DNA of 55,268 nucleotides, taken from assembly GCA_018241665.1 (NCBI GenBank), contig JAFEDK010000039.1:1-55268 (forward strand), in the 5' to 3' direction. The notes under the pieces were generated by a model. The model was not told the DNA's origin and made no database searches. It saw only the letters and a list, made by a program, of their open reading frames with translations. The number at the start of each line of letters is the position of its first letter. Position 1 is the first letter of the stretch. The DNA is from Pseudomonadota bacterium. GTDB taxonomy: Bacteria > Pseudomonadota > Gammaproteobacteria > Burkholderiales > Rhodocyclaceae. The translations under genes and the position numbers were made by a program. Positions 7,611 through 15,374 of the stretch are shown one piece after another.

Positions 7611-8525
7611 ATGGCAGAAAGGATCGTTAGCAAAATAGCCGGCAAATACCTTGCACGAAAAGTCATGGTCGCGGGCTTAACGGCAGCAACAGGAATAGCG
7701 GCCGCACCTGCAGGGCTTTTAATTACTGCGCTATCTCTATTCAGCACTGCGAAGCGAGCCAAGGATTATTTAAACGATGGCTTTTCTTCCCTGAGGAATC
7801 CAGATGCCAGTGGCGAGAACGAGACAGCATCAACGCTCACGGCCATATTTTATCTTTTTGTCTTCACGATTATAGCATCGCTAGTTTACGCAGTTTTTAC
7901 TGCATTTTATTCAGTATTTATTGACTCTCCAAAAACCCTACCGCCTTTAAAAACGGCAGCCAGCAGCATAGCCAATGGCAATAGTCCACCTCCAGTTATT
8001 ACCACACCTAAGTCAATAGAAAATACAGCTACCGAGCCCAAAAACCACACAAAACAAGAGGTGAGCCAGGAAAAACAATCGCCCGATGAAATCAACTCCG
8101 CTATACAAAAAAAGAATTACGGTTTAGCGCTAGGCCTAATCATAAAAACTCTGCCAGAAAAGAATGTTGGAGAGCTCGATTCAATAGCTCTATCGCTAAT
8201 GGATTCAAGTCCGAATTTCTACAACGATCCTACAGCTGTAGAGTTACTAAAAGAAGTGATCAAACGTACTAACAGTCTTACAATGGTTACACCTGACGGC
8301 CGTGTTGTCTGGCATGTCTTATTGGGACAAGTGCAGAACAATGAAGAAAAATTTAATACAATTCTGGACCTGCTCTTAAGCAATGGGATCGATATTAACC
8401 AGCGCGACGGGAAGAATCGCCCCTTACTCAATACTGGCCTAATTGGACACGCACTCACACCCATGCTAATGCAGCGCGGCGCCTGCACGGTAATGAAGGA
8501 TCCCGATCTCAAGCAATGCCAATAA
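7611..8525 (+). CDS. Island membrane protein of unknown function
   Basis: Encodes 304 residues. Residues 16-46 form a hydrophobic Ala/Gly-rich helix region and 76-104 a strong transmembrane helix. Then comes a Pro/Thr/Ser/Lys-rich linker (105-160) and a helical C-terminal domain (160-304). That domain's last part (ILDLLLSNGIDINQRDGKNRPLLN) resembles an ankyrin-type helix-loop unit with a DGxxxxL turn. It is AT-rich like the TerB/HNH cassette and is the last gene before the island border. The N-terminal segment recalls the glycine-zipper of the second TerB-like protein, so it may work with that system at the membrane. No enzymatic motif seen. Confidence 0.6.
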   Translation: MAERIVSKIAGKYLARKVMVAGLTAATGIAAAPAGLLITALSLFSTAKRAKDYLNDGFSSLRNPDASGENETASTLTAIFYLFVFTIIASLVYAVFTAFYSVFIDSPKTLPPLKTAASSIANGNSPPPVITTPKSIENTATEPKNHTKQEVSQEKQSPDEINSAIQKKNYGLALGLIIKTLPEKNVGELDSIALSLMDSSPNFYNDPTAVELLKEVIKRTNSLTMVTPDGRVVWHVLLGQVQNNEEKFNTILDLLLSNGIDINQRDGKNRPLLNTGLIGHALTPMLMQRGACTVMKDPDLKQCQ

Positions 8526-8941
8526 GTGGCGCCACCCATTGAGGGGTGCCCGCGATGCTGCCTCAAGCCCTAGCCTGAGCGAACTCACCCTCTAAGCGTC
8601 TGAAGGGACTGCTTTGGAAGCACTCTCGTTGCTAAGCTCAGAATACCGGAGTTGATGGAGCTATCATTGCAGCATCAGTGTAACTTCGCTGTACACATCC
8701 CCCAATTGCGAAGTTACTCTACGCTCGGCATAGCGTTGAGCCGCGTAGGTAGCCGTCTGGTCCACTTCTGGTCCAACGGCTCGGCTAGTTGCAGTTATGG
8801 CTGACTCAACGCGCCAACAAGGTGCAGTGCGGTTTTCAGAAGGAAAGCCCTTACGAAAACGATGTTGATGCACATGATGAATTTCTTCCATCACGGAGAC
8901 AACGTCGTCGAATACGCCGTTAAAATGCGCTGTGTTAGGTT
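8526..8941. other. Gene-free end of the island
   Basis: About 415 bp between the last island gene and the tRNA fragment. Short open frames here (the longest about 76 codons on the minus strand) have no ribosome sites or recognisable protein motifs. Element ends usually carry integrase arm-binding repeats, but I cannot identify them by eye. Confidence 0.5.
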
Positions 8942-8986
8942 TTCATAACCCATAGGTCGGCGGTTCGACTCCGCCCATCACCACCA
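8942..8986 (+). tRNA. 3' half of a CAU-anticodon tRNA gene (attachment site remnant)
   Basis: The sequence starts in the anticodon loop (TTCATAA at 8942-8948). It continues through the 3' anticodon strand CCCAT (8949-8953), variable loop AGGTC, and T arm GGCGG-TTCGACT-CCGCC (8959-8975). It ends with the 3' acceptor strand CATCACC (8976-8982), discriminator A and CCA (8984-8986). The matching 5' acceptor strand (GGTGATG), D arm and 5' anticodon strand (ATGGG) are absent: AGGTT stands where ATGGG should be. This is therefore a partial tRNA, the duplicated 3' end left by an element that inserted into the gene. The anticodon CAT means Met or the lysidine-modified Ile2 type. The intact copy should lie at the other end of the island, outside the window. 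Confidence 0.85.
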
Positions 8987-8998
8987 ACCAATTCAAGC

Positions 8999-9030
8999 AA
9001 AAAGGCCAATCCGCAAGGATTGGCCTTTTT
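8999..9030 (+). terminator. Intrinsic terminator of the tRNA transcript
   Basis: Perfect stem AAAGGCCAATCC (9001-9012) / GGATTGGCCTTT (9017-9028) with a GCAA tetraloop, extended by two A-T pairs and running into TTTTT. It lies 13 bp past the CCA end and would be the original terminator of the disrupted tRNA gene, now separated from its promoter by the island. Confidence 0.85.
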
Positions 9031-9225
9031 GCTTTGGGGCGCGCCCACCCTTGCCGCCGCAAAATCCCCGCCTGCCCCGAACTCACATCGCCCGCACGAT
9101 CACCGCCACAACGCAAATCTGTAAATCTCCGTGATACCCTCCGCTGCCGGAAGGTGAGCGAGACATAGTTCTCACCCCCGTCAGCCCACACCCCGGACAA
9201 TCAATTCCAACAACAGGGAGGTGTT

Positions 9226-9450
9226 ATGGGTTCGATACATGCACGCGCAAAGCGCTGGGATGGGCTGGAGCGCCGTTCGGGAGAGGATCGCCGACAGATC
9301 GAAGGCGAATCGCCGACCGGACACGAACGCAGGAAGCGTCCCGAGCCGCGCCAAATGACGGTCGTCGAGCTGTTCCTCACTCCCGAGCAGTGGCGCGTCG
9401 CACAACGGCACTGGCTTGCCGCCCCCAGCAGCGACACCCAAGCCATCTAG
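9226..9450 (+). CDS. Small basic hypothetical protein
   Basis: Encodes 74 residues (MGSIHARAKRWDGLERRSGE...), with a strongly charged N-terminal half containing ERRSGEDRRQ and a C-terminal half with VVELFLTPEQWRVAQRHW. A strong GGGAGG ribosome site four bases before ATG 9226 supports translation. No membrane segment or known fold is evident. It is the first chromosomal gene to the right of the island border. The RRxGxDRR pattern occurs in several small proteobacterial proteins of unknown role. Confidence 0.6.
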   Translation: MGSIHARAKRWDGLERRSGEDRRQIEGESPTGHERRKRPEPRQMTVVELFLTPEQWRVAQRHWLAAPSSDTQAI

Positions 9451-9913
9451 AGCGCACCCGCACCAGCGGGCAATATCCTATCGAGCAGCAACAAGCCGCC
9501 CAACGCATCACCCGGAATGCTGTTTGCCAATGGCATCCTTCACAGGGGCTGCGTGTCCGCCCCCGAGACCCGCTGAAACCTGCGCTACCGGACACGACCT
9601 GCACCGGAAACAGCGCTGGCAGGGTGCTTCGCAGCCCCGCTGCCTCTACCAGCAAAAGAATCAAAACACCGACTTTGACGCTCCGTGCCCAAGCGGGAAT
9701 ACCGCCGAAGCTCGCGCCTCCGCTCGCCCCCCGTCGCACGAAATCTACTTGAAGCGTCAAACCGTCGCCCCGCCATCACGCCGGGCAGGCCCATTTCAAT
9801 CGACACATTTGTTAAATTTTACTAAATCTTTACAAAACCTGACCTATGCAAGCATAAGTTAAGAATTGGTATCTAGGATTCACCGCATTGCCCATACTCG
9901 TTGCTCCACTCCA
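9451..9913. other. Non-coding stretch with AT-rich leader
   Basis: No credible gene: the overlapping open frames have composition-driven Pro/Arg/Ala content and no start signals. Positions about 9800-9865 are strikingly AT-rich in a GC-rich background (TTAAATTTTACTAAATCTTT) and probably hold the promoter of the following gene. Confidence 0.5.
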
Positions 9914-10864
9914 ATGGCTCAATCGATCGAGCGCTTCGTGCGCAAAAGCCTGAATCCGGCGTACCGCCTGTACAAGCTGCGGCGACGCCTGAGGAGAATC
10001 GGACAAGACCTGCAGTATCGGCGGATCACTGCGGACACACGCAACCTGGAATCCCTTTTCCTCAACGAAAAGCTGATCCGCCTGTTTTCCGACACGTCCC
10101 CGCGCCTGCACACCCGCTATTACCAGGACTACGTGTCCTGCCGCTGGTCCGTCGACGAAGTGATTCACCGCATTCACGATCACTACCGTTTCCTGCTCGA
10201 CCGCTTTCCGCCCGCCGCACTCGAGGCCCTGTCCAGGAACGGCATATCCCTGTGGTCCACGACCTATGCAGACATGCATGCAGAAGTACGGCTGCTGCTG
10301 CTGACCCATGACACGATCCGCAACGAAGGCGAATTCCAACTGACCCTCTTCCTGAACGGAACCTGGAGCCACGCCCTGGGCTTTCTGTACCACGCGGCGC
10401 CCGATGGCAGCCATTACCCGCTGGTATGCCGCAACCAGGGGTGCGTTGGCCAGTTCGAACAGGTCCGGCAATTCCGCAAGGCGCATTTCGAACTGGCGCC
10501 ACTGTTCCTCCTGATGGACAGCCTGATCGCCCTCAACGCCTTCATCGGCCTGGACGAAATCCAGGTACTAGCCCCCGCCGAAAGCTACCAGTCCCGCCTC
10601 GGTGAGGAACGCCTCGACGCGCTCTACCGCCAGGCCTTCGACCCATTCCATGCCCGGGTACGCACCGAGGATGGCCGGGCAGCGATCCACCTGCCCCTGG
10701 AAGAAAAGCCCCTGGAGAGCATCGACCGCCGCCACCGCAAGCGCACCCAGCAAAAGCGGCAAGCCCGGGAACAGATGCGGACAGAGGTGCTGCAGCGCCT
10801 GGAGGCACTCTCCCGGCCGGCGGCAGCCACGCTGCACGAGGACGCGCCCCTCCTCGCAGCCTGA
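9914..10864 (+). CDS. VirK/YbjX family (DUF535) protein
   Basis: Encodes 316 residues, close to the usual length of about 300 for DUF535. Family-like features include the basic N-terminus, an aromatic/His core (HTRYYQDYVSCRWSVDEVIHRI), and repeated Leu-rich central segments (EFQLTLFLNGTWSHALGF; LLMDSLIALNAFIGL). The C-terminal HRKRTQQKRQAREQ coil is very basic. The family includes Shigella VirK and Salmonella/E. coli YbjX, linked to envelope processes and peptide resistance. Its biochemical activity is not established. ATG 9914 is preferred. A TTG at 9866 in the same frame would add 16 residues without support. It is transcribed alone. Confidence 0.8.
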   Translation: MAQSIERFVRKSLNPAYRLYKLRRRLRRIGQDLQYRRITADTRNLESLFLNEKLIRLFSDTSPRLHTRYYQDYVSCRWSVDEVIHRIHDHYRFLLDRFPPAALEALSRNGISLWSTTYADMHAEVRLLLLTHDTIRNEGEFQLTLFLNGTWSHALGFLYHAAPDGSHYPLVCRNQGCVGQFEQVRQFRKAHFELAPLFLLMDSLIALNAFIGLDEIQVLAPAESYQSRLGEERLDALYRQAFDPFHARVRTEDGRAAIHLPLEEKPLESIDRRHRKRTQQKRQAREQMRTEVLQRLEALSRPAAATLHEDAPLLAA

Positions 10865-10920
10865 CCTGGGAAAGCGCCCCCGGCTCAAGGCCGGCGACGG
10901 AAGCCCCCACCCCAGCCCCG

Positions 10921-10958
10921 AAAACAGCAACGCCCGCCATCTCCCGATGACAGGCGTT
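10921..10958 (-). terminator. Intrinsic terminator
   Basis: A 12-bp stem (arms 10929-10940 and 10947-10958, two G-U pairs in the minus-strand RNA) with a 6-nt loop is followed on the minus strand by GCTGTTTT. It would end the transcript of the small gene at 11033-11254. Confidence 0.6.
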
Positions 10959-11032
10959 GTCTCTTGCCGCGGCAGCGCCTCACCGGCCTGCCCTGCGAAT
11001 TCCGGTCGCCCTCGAAGGGCGCCGCCGGCCGA

Positions 11033-11254
11033 TCAGGCGAAGGTATTGATGACCTGGCCGACGACCTGCCCGTTCAGGTTGGAGGTGGGCTCCGGCGCGG
11101 TCTGGGCGACCTGCGCAGCCTGAGCCTGCTGCTCCTCTTTCTTGCGCACATCCTCTGGTGCCTGCTGTTGCTGGACCTTGCTGGCTTCCGCCTGCTGCTG
11201 GAGGGCCTGGGTGAAGGCAGCGCTGGAGGCGCCGCTGACCGAACTAACGCTCAT
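11033..11254 (-). CDS. Small Gln/Ala-rich hypothetical protein
   Basis: Encodes 73 residues (MSVSSVSGASSAAFTQALQQ...VGQVINTFA). The middle is very rich in Gln, Ala and Glu and should form a helix or coiled coil. The ends are Ser- and Asn-rich. AGGAG precedes ATG 11254. Small proteins of this make-up (short Ser-rich start, Q/A-rich helix, ending in INTxA) recur in betaproteobacteria as putative motility or secretion-associated proteins, but no function is established. Confidence 0.6.
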   Translation of the reverse strand: MSVSSVSGASSAAFTQALQQQAEASKVQQQQAPEDVRKKEEQQAQAAQVAQTAPEPTSNLNGQVVGQVINTFA

Positions 11255-11375
11255 GATGTACTCCTGGTGATTCCACCACCCGGACTTCCAAGTGGCGCGC
11301 TTTTTTCATTTTACGGCAGGCCACATGAAAACATGAGGCCCAAAAACACGCCACGCGATCGATTTTCAGGCGCCA

Positions 11376-11936
11376 CTACGGGGTCGGACGCAGCGCCTCG
11401 CCTACGCCCTGCAACGGCCCCAAAGGATTGTGGCGGACCTCGTTTTCCTCAATGCGCGGCTGGCCGCTCCATTGTTTATAGACGACCCTGCCATCGATGA
11501 CGACGATCAGCGCGCCAAAGCGCCAGCCGGTCACCAGGGTGCTGCGCTTGAAATTGAGAAAATCGAGCATGAAGTTGCCGACCCGCTTGCGGTCCACATT
11601 GCTCGGCTCCATAAAATAGCCAACACAGCCATCCAGTACTTTCATGCACTCCTGGATGCCCTTCGGAACCGTCGCAGGATCCTGCAGCGGAGAAGGCAGC
11701 ACCGCGCGCACCACCTGGGAGTGGTTGAGGATCTGCATGTTGGGCGTCGTGTAGGGGTCGAAGCCCAACTTGCGCACCGTTTCCAGATCGGTCTGATAGG
11801 GCACGATCTGGTCAAAGGTGCTCTTGATGTCGTCGAAATCGCGCCAGCGCCTGCCGACTTCCTGCTGCGCAGTGGGAAGCATGCCGCCGCAACCAGCCAG
11901 CAGTCCGGCCAACAGCAAGGACACCATCACCTTCAC
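11376..11936 (-). CDS. Predicted lipoprotein of unknown function
   Basis: Encodes 186 residues. The GTG at 11936 (reading MKVMVSLLLAGLLAGCGG) follows AAAGGA by eight bases and gives a classical lipoprotein signal with lipobox LLAG-C. An in-frame ATG at 11945 sits directly on the ribosome site and is less likely. The mature part has an xDLETVRKLGFDPYTTPN segment resembling the start of SmpA/OmlA-like modules, and two cysteines (ECMKVLDGC) that could pair. It would be anchored in the outer or inner membrane facing the periplasm. It lies 140 bp downstream of, and co-oriented with, the LRR kinase gene. Confidence 0.7.
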   Translation of the reverse strand: MKVMVSLLLAGLLAGCGGMLPTAQQEVGRRWRDFDDIKSTFDQIVPYQTDLETVRKLGFDPYTTPNMQILNHSQVVRAVLPSPLQDPATVPKGIQECMKVLDGCVGYFMEPSNVDRKRVGNFMLDFLNFKRSTLVTGWRFGALIVVIDGRVVYKQWSGQPRIEENEVRHNPLGPLQGVGEALRPTP

Positions 11937-12076
11937 AGCACACATCCTTTCCGCCACCACAGCTGGAGCCGGACACGCCCGTCTATCCTGATTCTCAGCG
12001 TAATCCGCCAACACCCACATGGCAACCGCGACGCATTGCCCCGCGTGGTGGAGCGCACGCCGCCGCGCCTGACTGC

Positions 12077-13420
12077 TCAGCTGACGCGAACCGGTAGGGA
12101 TACGATGCGCGCCAGCTCGGCCTCCACCTCCGCAAACAGCGGACGGCACTCGGGCAAGGGGTCCGCGCAGCGCAGCTGCAAGCGGGCTAGCGCCTGCAGT
12201 TGCGGCCCCAGCTGTTCATCCTGGGCACAGCACGCGATCAGCTCTTCCAGCAGGCAGGCGAAAGCCCGGAGCTCGATGCGCTGCAGAGCCGGCGCCAACT
12301 GCGCGTCGTCCGGAGCGAAGAAGGATGCCGCCCCGAAATCCCCCAGCAGCACCCGCCCTTCGCCGGCATGCAGGATGTTGTGGGCGTACAGGTCTCCATG
12401 CAGGATTCCGCGCCGGTGCAGATGGGCCGCAGCCGAGGCAATCCCCGCCGCGATGCCCAAGGCGGCATCGGCAGCAAGGGCCGCGCCATCCGGATAGACG
12501 TCGCGGGTACAGGACGCCAGACTCGGCGGTCCGGCCAGGCTCTCGAAGGCCCGGTCGATCAAGGCCATCACCAATCCGTCGGGGGCGCTTTCCTCCACAT
12601 CCAGGCGCCCGAGTACAGGAATCAGGCCCGGATGGGCTCCGGCCTCCAGACAGGCCGCCATCTCGTGCTGCGGCAAGCCGTCACTGGTCACCGCCCCCTT
12701 GAACAGCTTGACCGCCACCGGGCGCCCTCTGCCAGCCCCGCGCCACTCGGCCCTATGGATGACCCCGGAAGCCCCTTCGCCGAGCCGCTCCCCCAGCGCC
12801 AAGTCGGCACGCGGAATACGGATCGCCGCCTCGCCTCCCAGGCGCAGCCTCTCGACCGACGCGCAGAACGGATTGCCCGCATAGGCCAGCCACGACAGGC
12901 GGGGCAGCGCGAACAACCACGCCGGCAGCGCTGCCAGCCGGTTGGCGGAGACGCGCAGCAACTCCAGGCCGGCACAGGCGGCCATTTCGTCAGGCAGCGC
13001 GCGCAGCTGGTTGCCGGCCAGCATCAGTTTCTGCAGCTTGGTGCAGCGGCCGATGGACGCCGGCAGTTCGTCGATCGCGTTGTCGGTCAGAATCAGCCAG
13101 CGCAGGCGGGGCGACAACGCAGCGGCCGGCACCGTATCCAGGCGGCAGGACTTGAAGCCGACCATCTCCAGTCGCGGGCACTCCCCGAGCACTTCGGGCA
13201 GCACCGTGAAGGGATTGCCCGAACCGAACAGGATGCGCAGATGGCGCAGTCGCGACAGGTCCGACGGCAAGGATGTCAGCCGGTTACCCGAAAGGTCGAG
13301 TACCTCCAGCGTGTCGGCCAGATCGAAGATCTCCTGCGGAAATTCGGTCAGGCCACATGCCAGCCTGAGCTGGCGTGCGCCGGCCAGCCGGCCGGCGCAC
13401 AAGTCCTCGAGGGAATTCAT
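12077..13420 (-). CDS. Leucine-rich repeat protein with Ser/Thr kinase-like domain
   Basis: Encodes 447 residues. Residues about 15-200 contain seven or so LRR units (LEVLDLSGNRLTSLPSDLSR, LQKLMLAGNQLRALPDEMAA). Residues 207-447 form a protein kinase fold: glycine loop LGEGASG (213-219), Lys238 (VAVKLF), Glu253 as the likely C-helix partner, catalytic loop HGDLYAHN (341-348; Asp343, Asn348) and DFG at 361-363. The catalytic loop is HGD instead of the usual HRD, but all catalytic residues are kept, so activity is likely. Bacterial LRR-kinase fusions are cytoplasmic and poorly studied. ATG 13420 (MNSLEDLC) is chosen. An upstream ATG at 13450 is possible. Confidence 0.85.
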   Translation of the reverse strand: MNSLEDLCAGRLAGARQLRLACGLTEFPQEIFDLADTLEVLDLSGNRLTSLPSDLSRLRHLRILFGSGNPFTVLPEVLGECPRLEMVGFKSCRLDTVPAAALSPRLRWLILTDNAIDELPASIGRCTKLQKLMLAGNQLRALPDEMAACAGLELLRVSANRLAALPAWLFALPRLSWLAYAGNPFCASVERLRLGGEAAIRIPRADLALGERLGEGASGVIHRAEWRGAGRGRPVAVKLFKGAVTSDGLPQHEMAACLEAGAHPGLIPVLGRLDVEESAPDGLVMALIDRAFESLAGPPSLASCTRDVYPDGAALAADAALGIAAGIASAAAHLHRRGILHGDLYAHNILHAGEGRVLLGDFGAASFFAPDDAQLAPALQRIELRAFACLLEELIACCAQDEQLGPQLQALARLQLRCADPLPECRPLFAEVEAELARIVSLPVRVS

Positions 13421-13474
13421 CGGGCTGATTTTCCAGTACGTGCGGGACATCGCCGGCAGGGGCCGGCGCCCGGC

Positions 13475-14260
13475 CTACTCCGCAGCCTTGACCAGCTTGC
13501 GTGCCACCTGTGCGCGGGACTCACGCGCCTCGTGCTGTGCGCGGGCACGCATGCTTTCCTGCACGAAATCCATATGCCTGCGTACTGCATCCTGGGCTGC
13601 CTGGGCGTTGCGGGTACGCACCGCATCCCAGATCGCCGCATGCTGGGCGCGCAGCTCCTGCCAATCTCCTTCGAGCCGGCGCAAGTGGCGCAGATTGCGG
13701 TCGATATGGTCATGGGTGACACGGAACAGGCTGGCGGTCAGGTGCCCGAACATCACGTTGTGGGCTGCCTCGGCAATGGCCTGATGGAAGGCCAGATCGG
13801 CCTTCACCTGTTCCTCGAAGACTTCCGCCGACGGCCCCTGGGCGAACAGAGCCTCGACCCGCTCGTACGCCTCGCCGATGCGCTGCAGATCCGCGTCCGT
13901 GGCCCGCCGGGCCGCCAGCAGCGCGGCTTCCGACTCCAGCATGCCGCGGAACTCGAGCAGATCCTCCTGCACATTCGGATGCCGCCCCAGCATCTCCTGC
14001 CAGGGATCGGTGAAGCCCGCGTCCAGCCGGTCCGTCACATAAGTCCCCCCACCCTGGCGGCTGTGCAGCAAGCCCTTGGAAACCAGCTTCTGCAGTGCCT
14101 CCCGCAGGGATGGACGGGACACACCCAACTCCGCCGCCAGCTCGCGCTCGGGCTGCAGGCGGTCGCCGGGCTTCAGGGCGCCCTCCAGGATGCGCCGCTC
14201 CAGCTCGAGTGCGATGGTGTCGGACAGACGCTGGACGACCAGCTTGCCGCTGCTACTCAT
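13475..14260 (-). CDS. lldR: FadR-type GntR transcription regulator of lactate utilisation
   Basis: Encodes 261 residues. An N-terminal winged helix (about 8-75; LKPGDRLQPERELAAELGVS, RPSLREALQKL, then GGGTYV) is followed by a helical FCD effector domain (about 95-240) with DLAFHQAI and further His residues that usually bind a metal and the carboxylate ligand. It diverges from lutACB. Two palindromes of the form TGGT-N3-ACCA (14277-14287 and 14440-14450) match operators of the LldR/PdhR group. One lies 17 bp before its own start codon and the other before lutA. The expected behaviour is repression relieved by lactate. The symbol is given by family and context. Confidence 0.87.
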   Translation of the reverse strand: MSSSGKLVVQRLSDTIALELERRILEGALKPGDRLQPERELAAELGVSRPSLREALQKLVSKGLLHSRQGGGTYVTDRLDAGFTDPWQEMLGRHPNVQEDLLEFRGMLESEAALLAARRATDADLQRIGEAYERVEALFAQGPSAEVFEEQVKADLAFHQAIAEAAHNVMFGHLTASLFRVTHDHIDRNLRHLRRLEGDWQELRAQHAAIWDAVRTRNAQAAQDAVRRHMDFVQESMRARAQHEARESRAQVARKLVKAAE

Positions 14261-14276
14261 TGGGATCTCGCTCAAA

Positions 14277-14287
14277 TGGTCAGACCA
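14277..14287. promoter_or_regulatory. GntR/LldR-type operator, regulator side
   Basis: TGGTCAGACCA is a perfect palindrome around three central bases, sitting 17 bp upstream of the regulator start codon. This position would give autoregulation. Confidence 0.7.
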
Positions 14288-14439
14288 CAATATTACGACG
14301 GCACATTCGCGCCAACAACTCCCCGCCAACGGACAAATACCCCTCCAGAGGCTATAAATTGGAAAATCGGAGGTATCAGGGTTTTGGATAATTGACTCAC
14401 TTTTCGCCAATGCGTAAAGTTCCCGCGAACGCGATAAAT

Positions 14440-14450
14440 TGGTCTTACCA
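14440..14450. promoter_or_regulatory. GntR/LldR-type operator, lut operon side
   Basis: TGGTCTTACCA within AATTGGTCTTACCATTTT follows the AATTGGT-N3-ACCAATT consensus of the PdhR/LldR group. It lies about 90 bp before lutA and 163 bp from the partner site. Confidence 0.75.
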
Positions 14451-14540
14451 TTTTACCCAACAGCTGATTCGAACAGCCATAACGCCGCGGTGCGGAACAC
14501 CGATTTCGCACTTGCAGGCGAAACAAAGACTGGAGGAGAC

Positions 14541-15374
14541 GTGAGCAACCCCGTGGTCAGTACGCATGCCGGACATCAGGCGCGCAGCTATCCGTCCCGC
14601 CCCGAGGCGGTCTACTTCTATGGAACCTGCCTCGTGGACATGTTCGTCCCCGAAGCGGGCATGGATGCCATCACGCTCCTCGAACGGGAAGGCATCCGCG
14701 TGATCTTCCCGGACAACCAGACCTGCTGCGGCCAGCCGGCCTTCACAAGCGGCTTTCCCGAAGAAGCCCGCCAGGTCATCGCCTCCCAGCTTGATCTGTT
14801 CCCCGGCGACTACCCCATCGTCGTCCCGTCCGGCTCCTGCGGCGGCATGATCCGCTGGCACTGGGAAAAAGTCATCGGCGACGACGCCGCCCTCCAGGCC
14901 CGCGCCGCCGCGATTGCCGCACGCACCTACGAATTCGCCGAGTTCCTGCTCCACGTGGTCGGCTTCAGCCGCAAGGACGAAGGCCCGGCCACCACCGTCA
15001 CGCTGCACACCTCCTGCTCCGCACGCCGCGAAATGGGCACCCACCTGGTCGGCCGCGAATTGCTGGCCCGCCTCGGCAACGTCACCCTCGCCCACCACGA
15101 CCACGAATCCGAGTGCTGCGGCTTCGGTGGCACCTTCTCGCTGAAGCACCCGGACATTTCCACCGCGATGGTCACCGACAAGGTCGCGGCACTCAAGGCT
15201 ACCGGCGCCAGCCAGCTGGTCACCGCCGACTGCGGCTGCATGCTCAACATCACGAAGCGCGCCGCCAAGGAAGACCTCGACGCCGGCCGTGCCAAGCCTT
15301 CCCTGCCCGGCGAACACCTGGCCACCTTCCTGCTCCGCCGCACGGGCGGCAAACCGGCAGGAGACCAGCAATGA
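14541..15374 (+). CDS. lutA: Lactate utilisation Fe-S oxidoreductase subunit LutA/LldE
   Basis: Encodes 277 residues with two cysteine-rich CCG domains: CCGQPAF at 62-68 with SGSCGGM about 35 residues later, and CCGFGGTF with DCGCM in the C-terminal half. These bind Fe-S clusters in the LutABC (LldEFG) L-lactate dehydrogenase complex, which oxidises L-lactate to pyruvate and passes electrons to the respiratory chain. GTG 14541 is the chosen start because GGAGGAGAC lies directly before it. The open frame continues upstream without signals. The stop codon overlaps the next start (ATGA), showing coupled translation of lutA-lutC-lutB. Confidence 0.92.
   Translation: MSNPVVSTHAGHQARSYPSRPEAVYFYGTCLVDMFVPEAGMDAITLLEREGIRVIFPDNQTCCGQPAFTSGFPEEARQVIASQLDLFPGDYPIVVPSGSCGGMIRWHWEKVIGDDAALQARAAAIAARTYEFAEFLLHVVGFSRKDEGPATTVTLHTSCSARREMGTHLVGRELLARLGNVTLAHHDHESECCGFGGTFSLKHPDISTAMVTDKVAALKATGASQLVTADCGCMLNITKRAAKEDLDAGRAKPSLPGEHLATFLLRRTGGKPAGDQQ

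Noticed and set aside
8664-8894. Small minus-strand gene at the island end
   Set aside because: No ribosome site, no recognisable motif and composition unlike the flanking genes.
8942-8986. A complete tRNA gene
   Set aside because: No 5' acceptor strand, D arm or 5' anticodon strand precedes it. The bases where ATGGG should be do not pair.
9390-9862. Overlapping Pro/Arg/Ala-rich frames between 9.4 and 9.9 kb
   Set aside because: Three frames are open at once because of high GC, and none has a start signal or family-like sequence.
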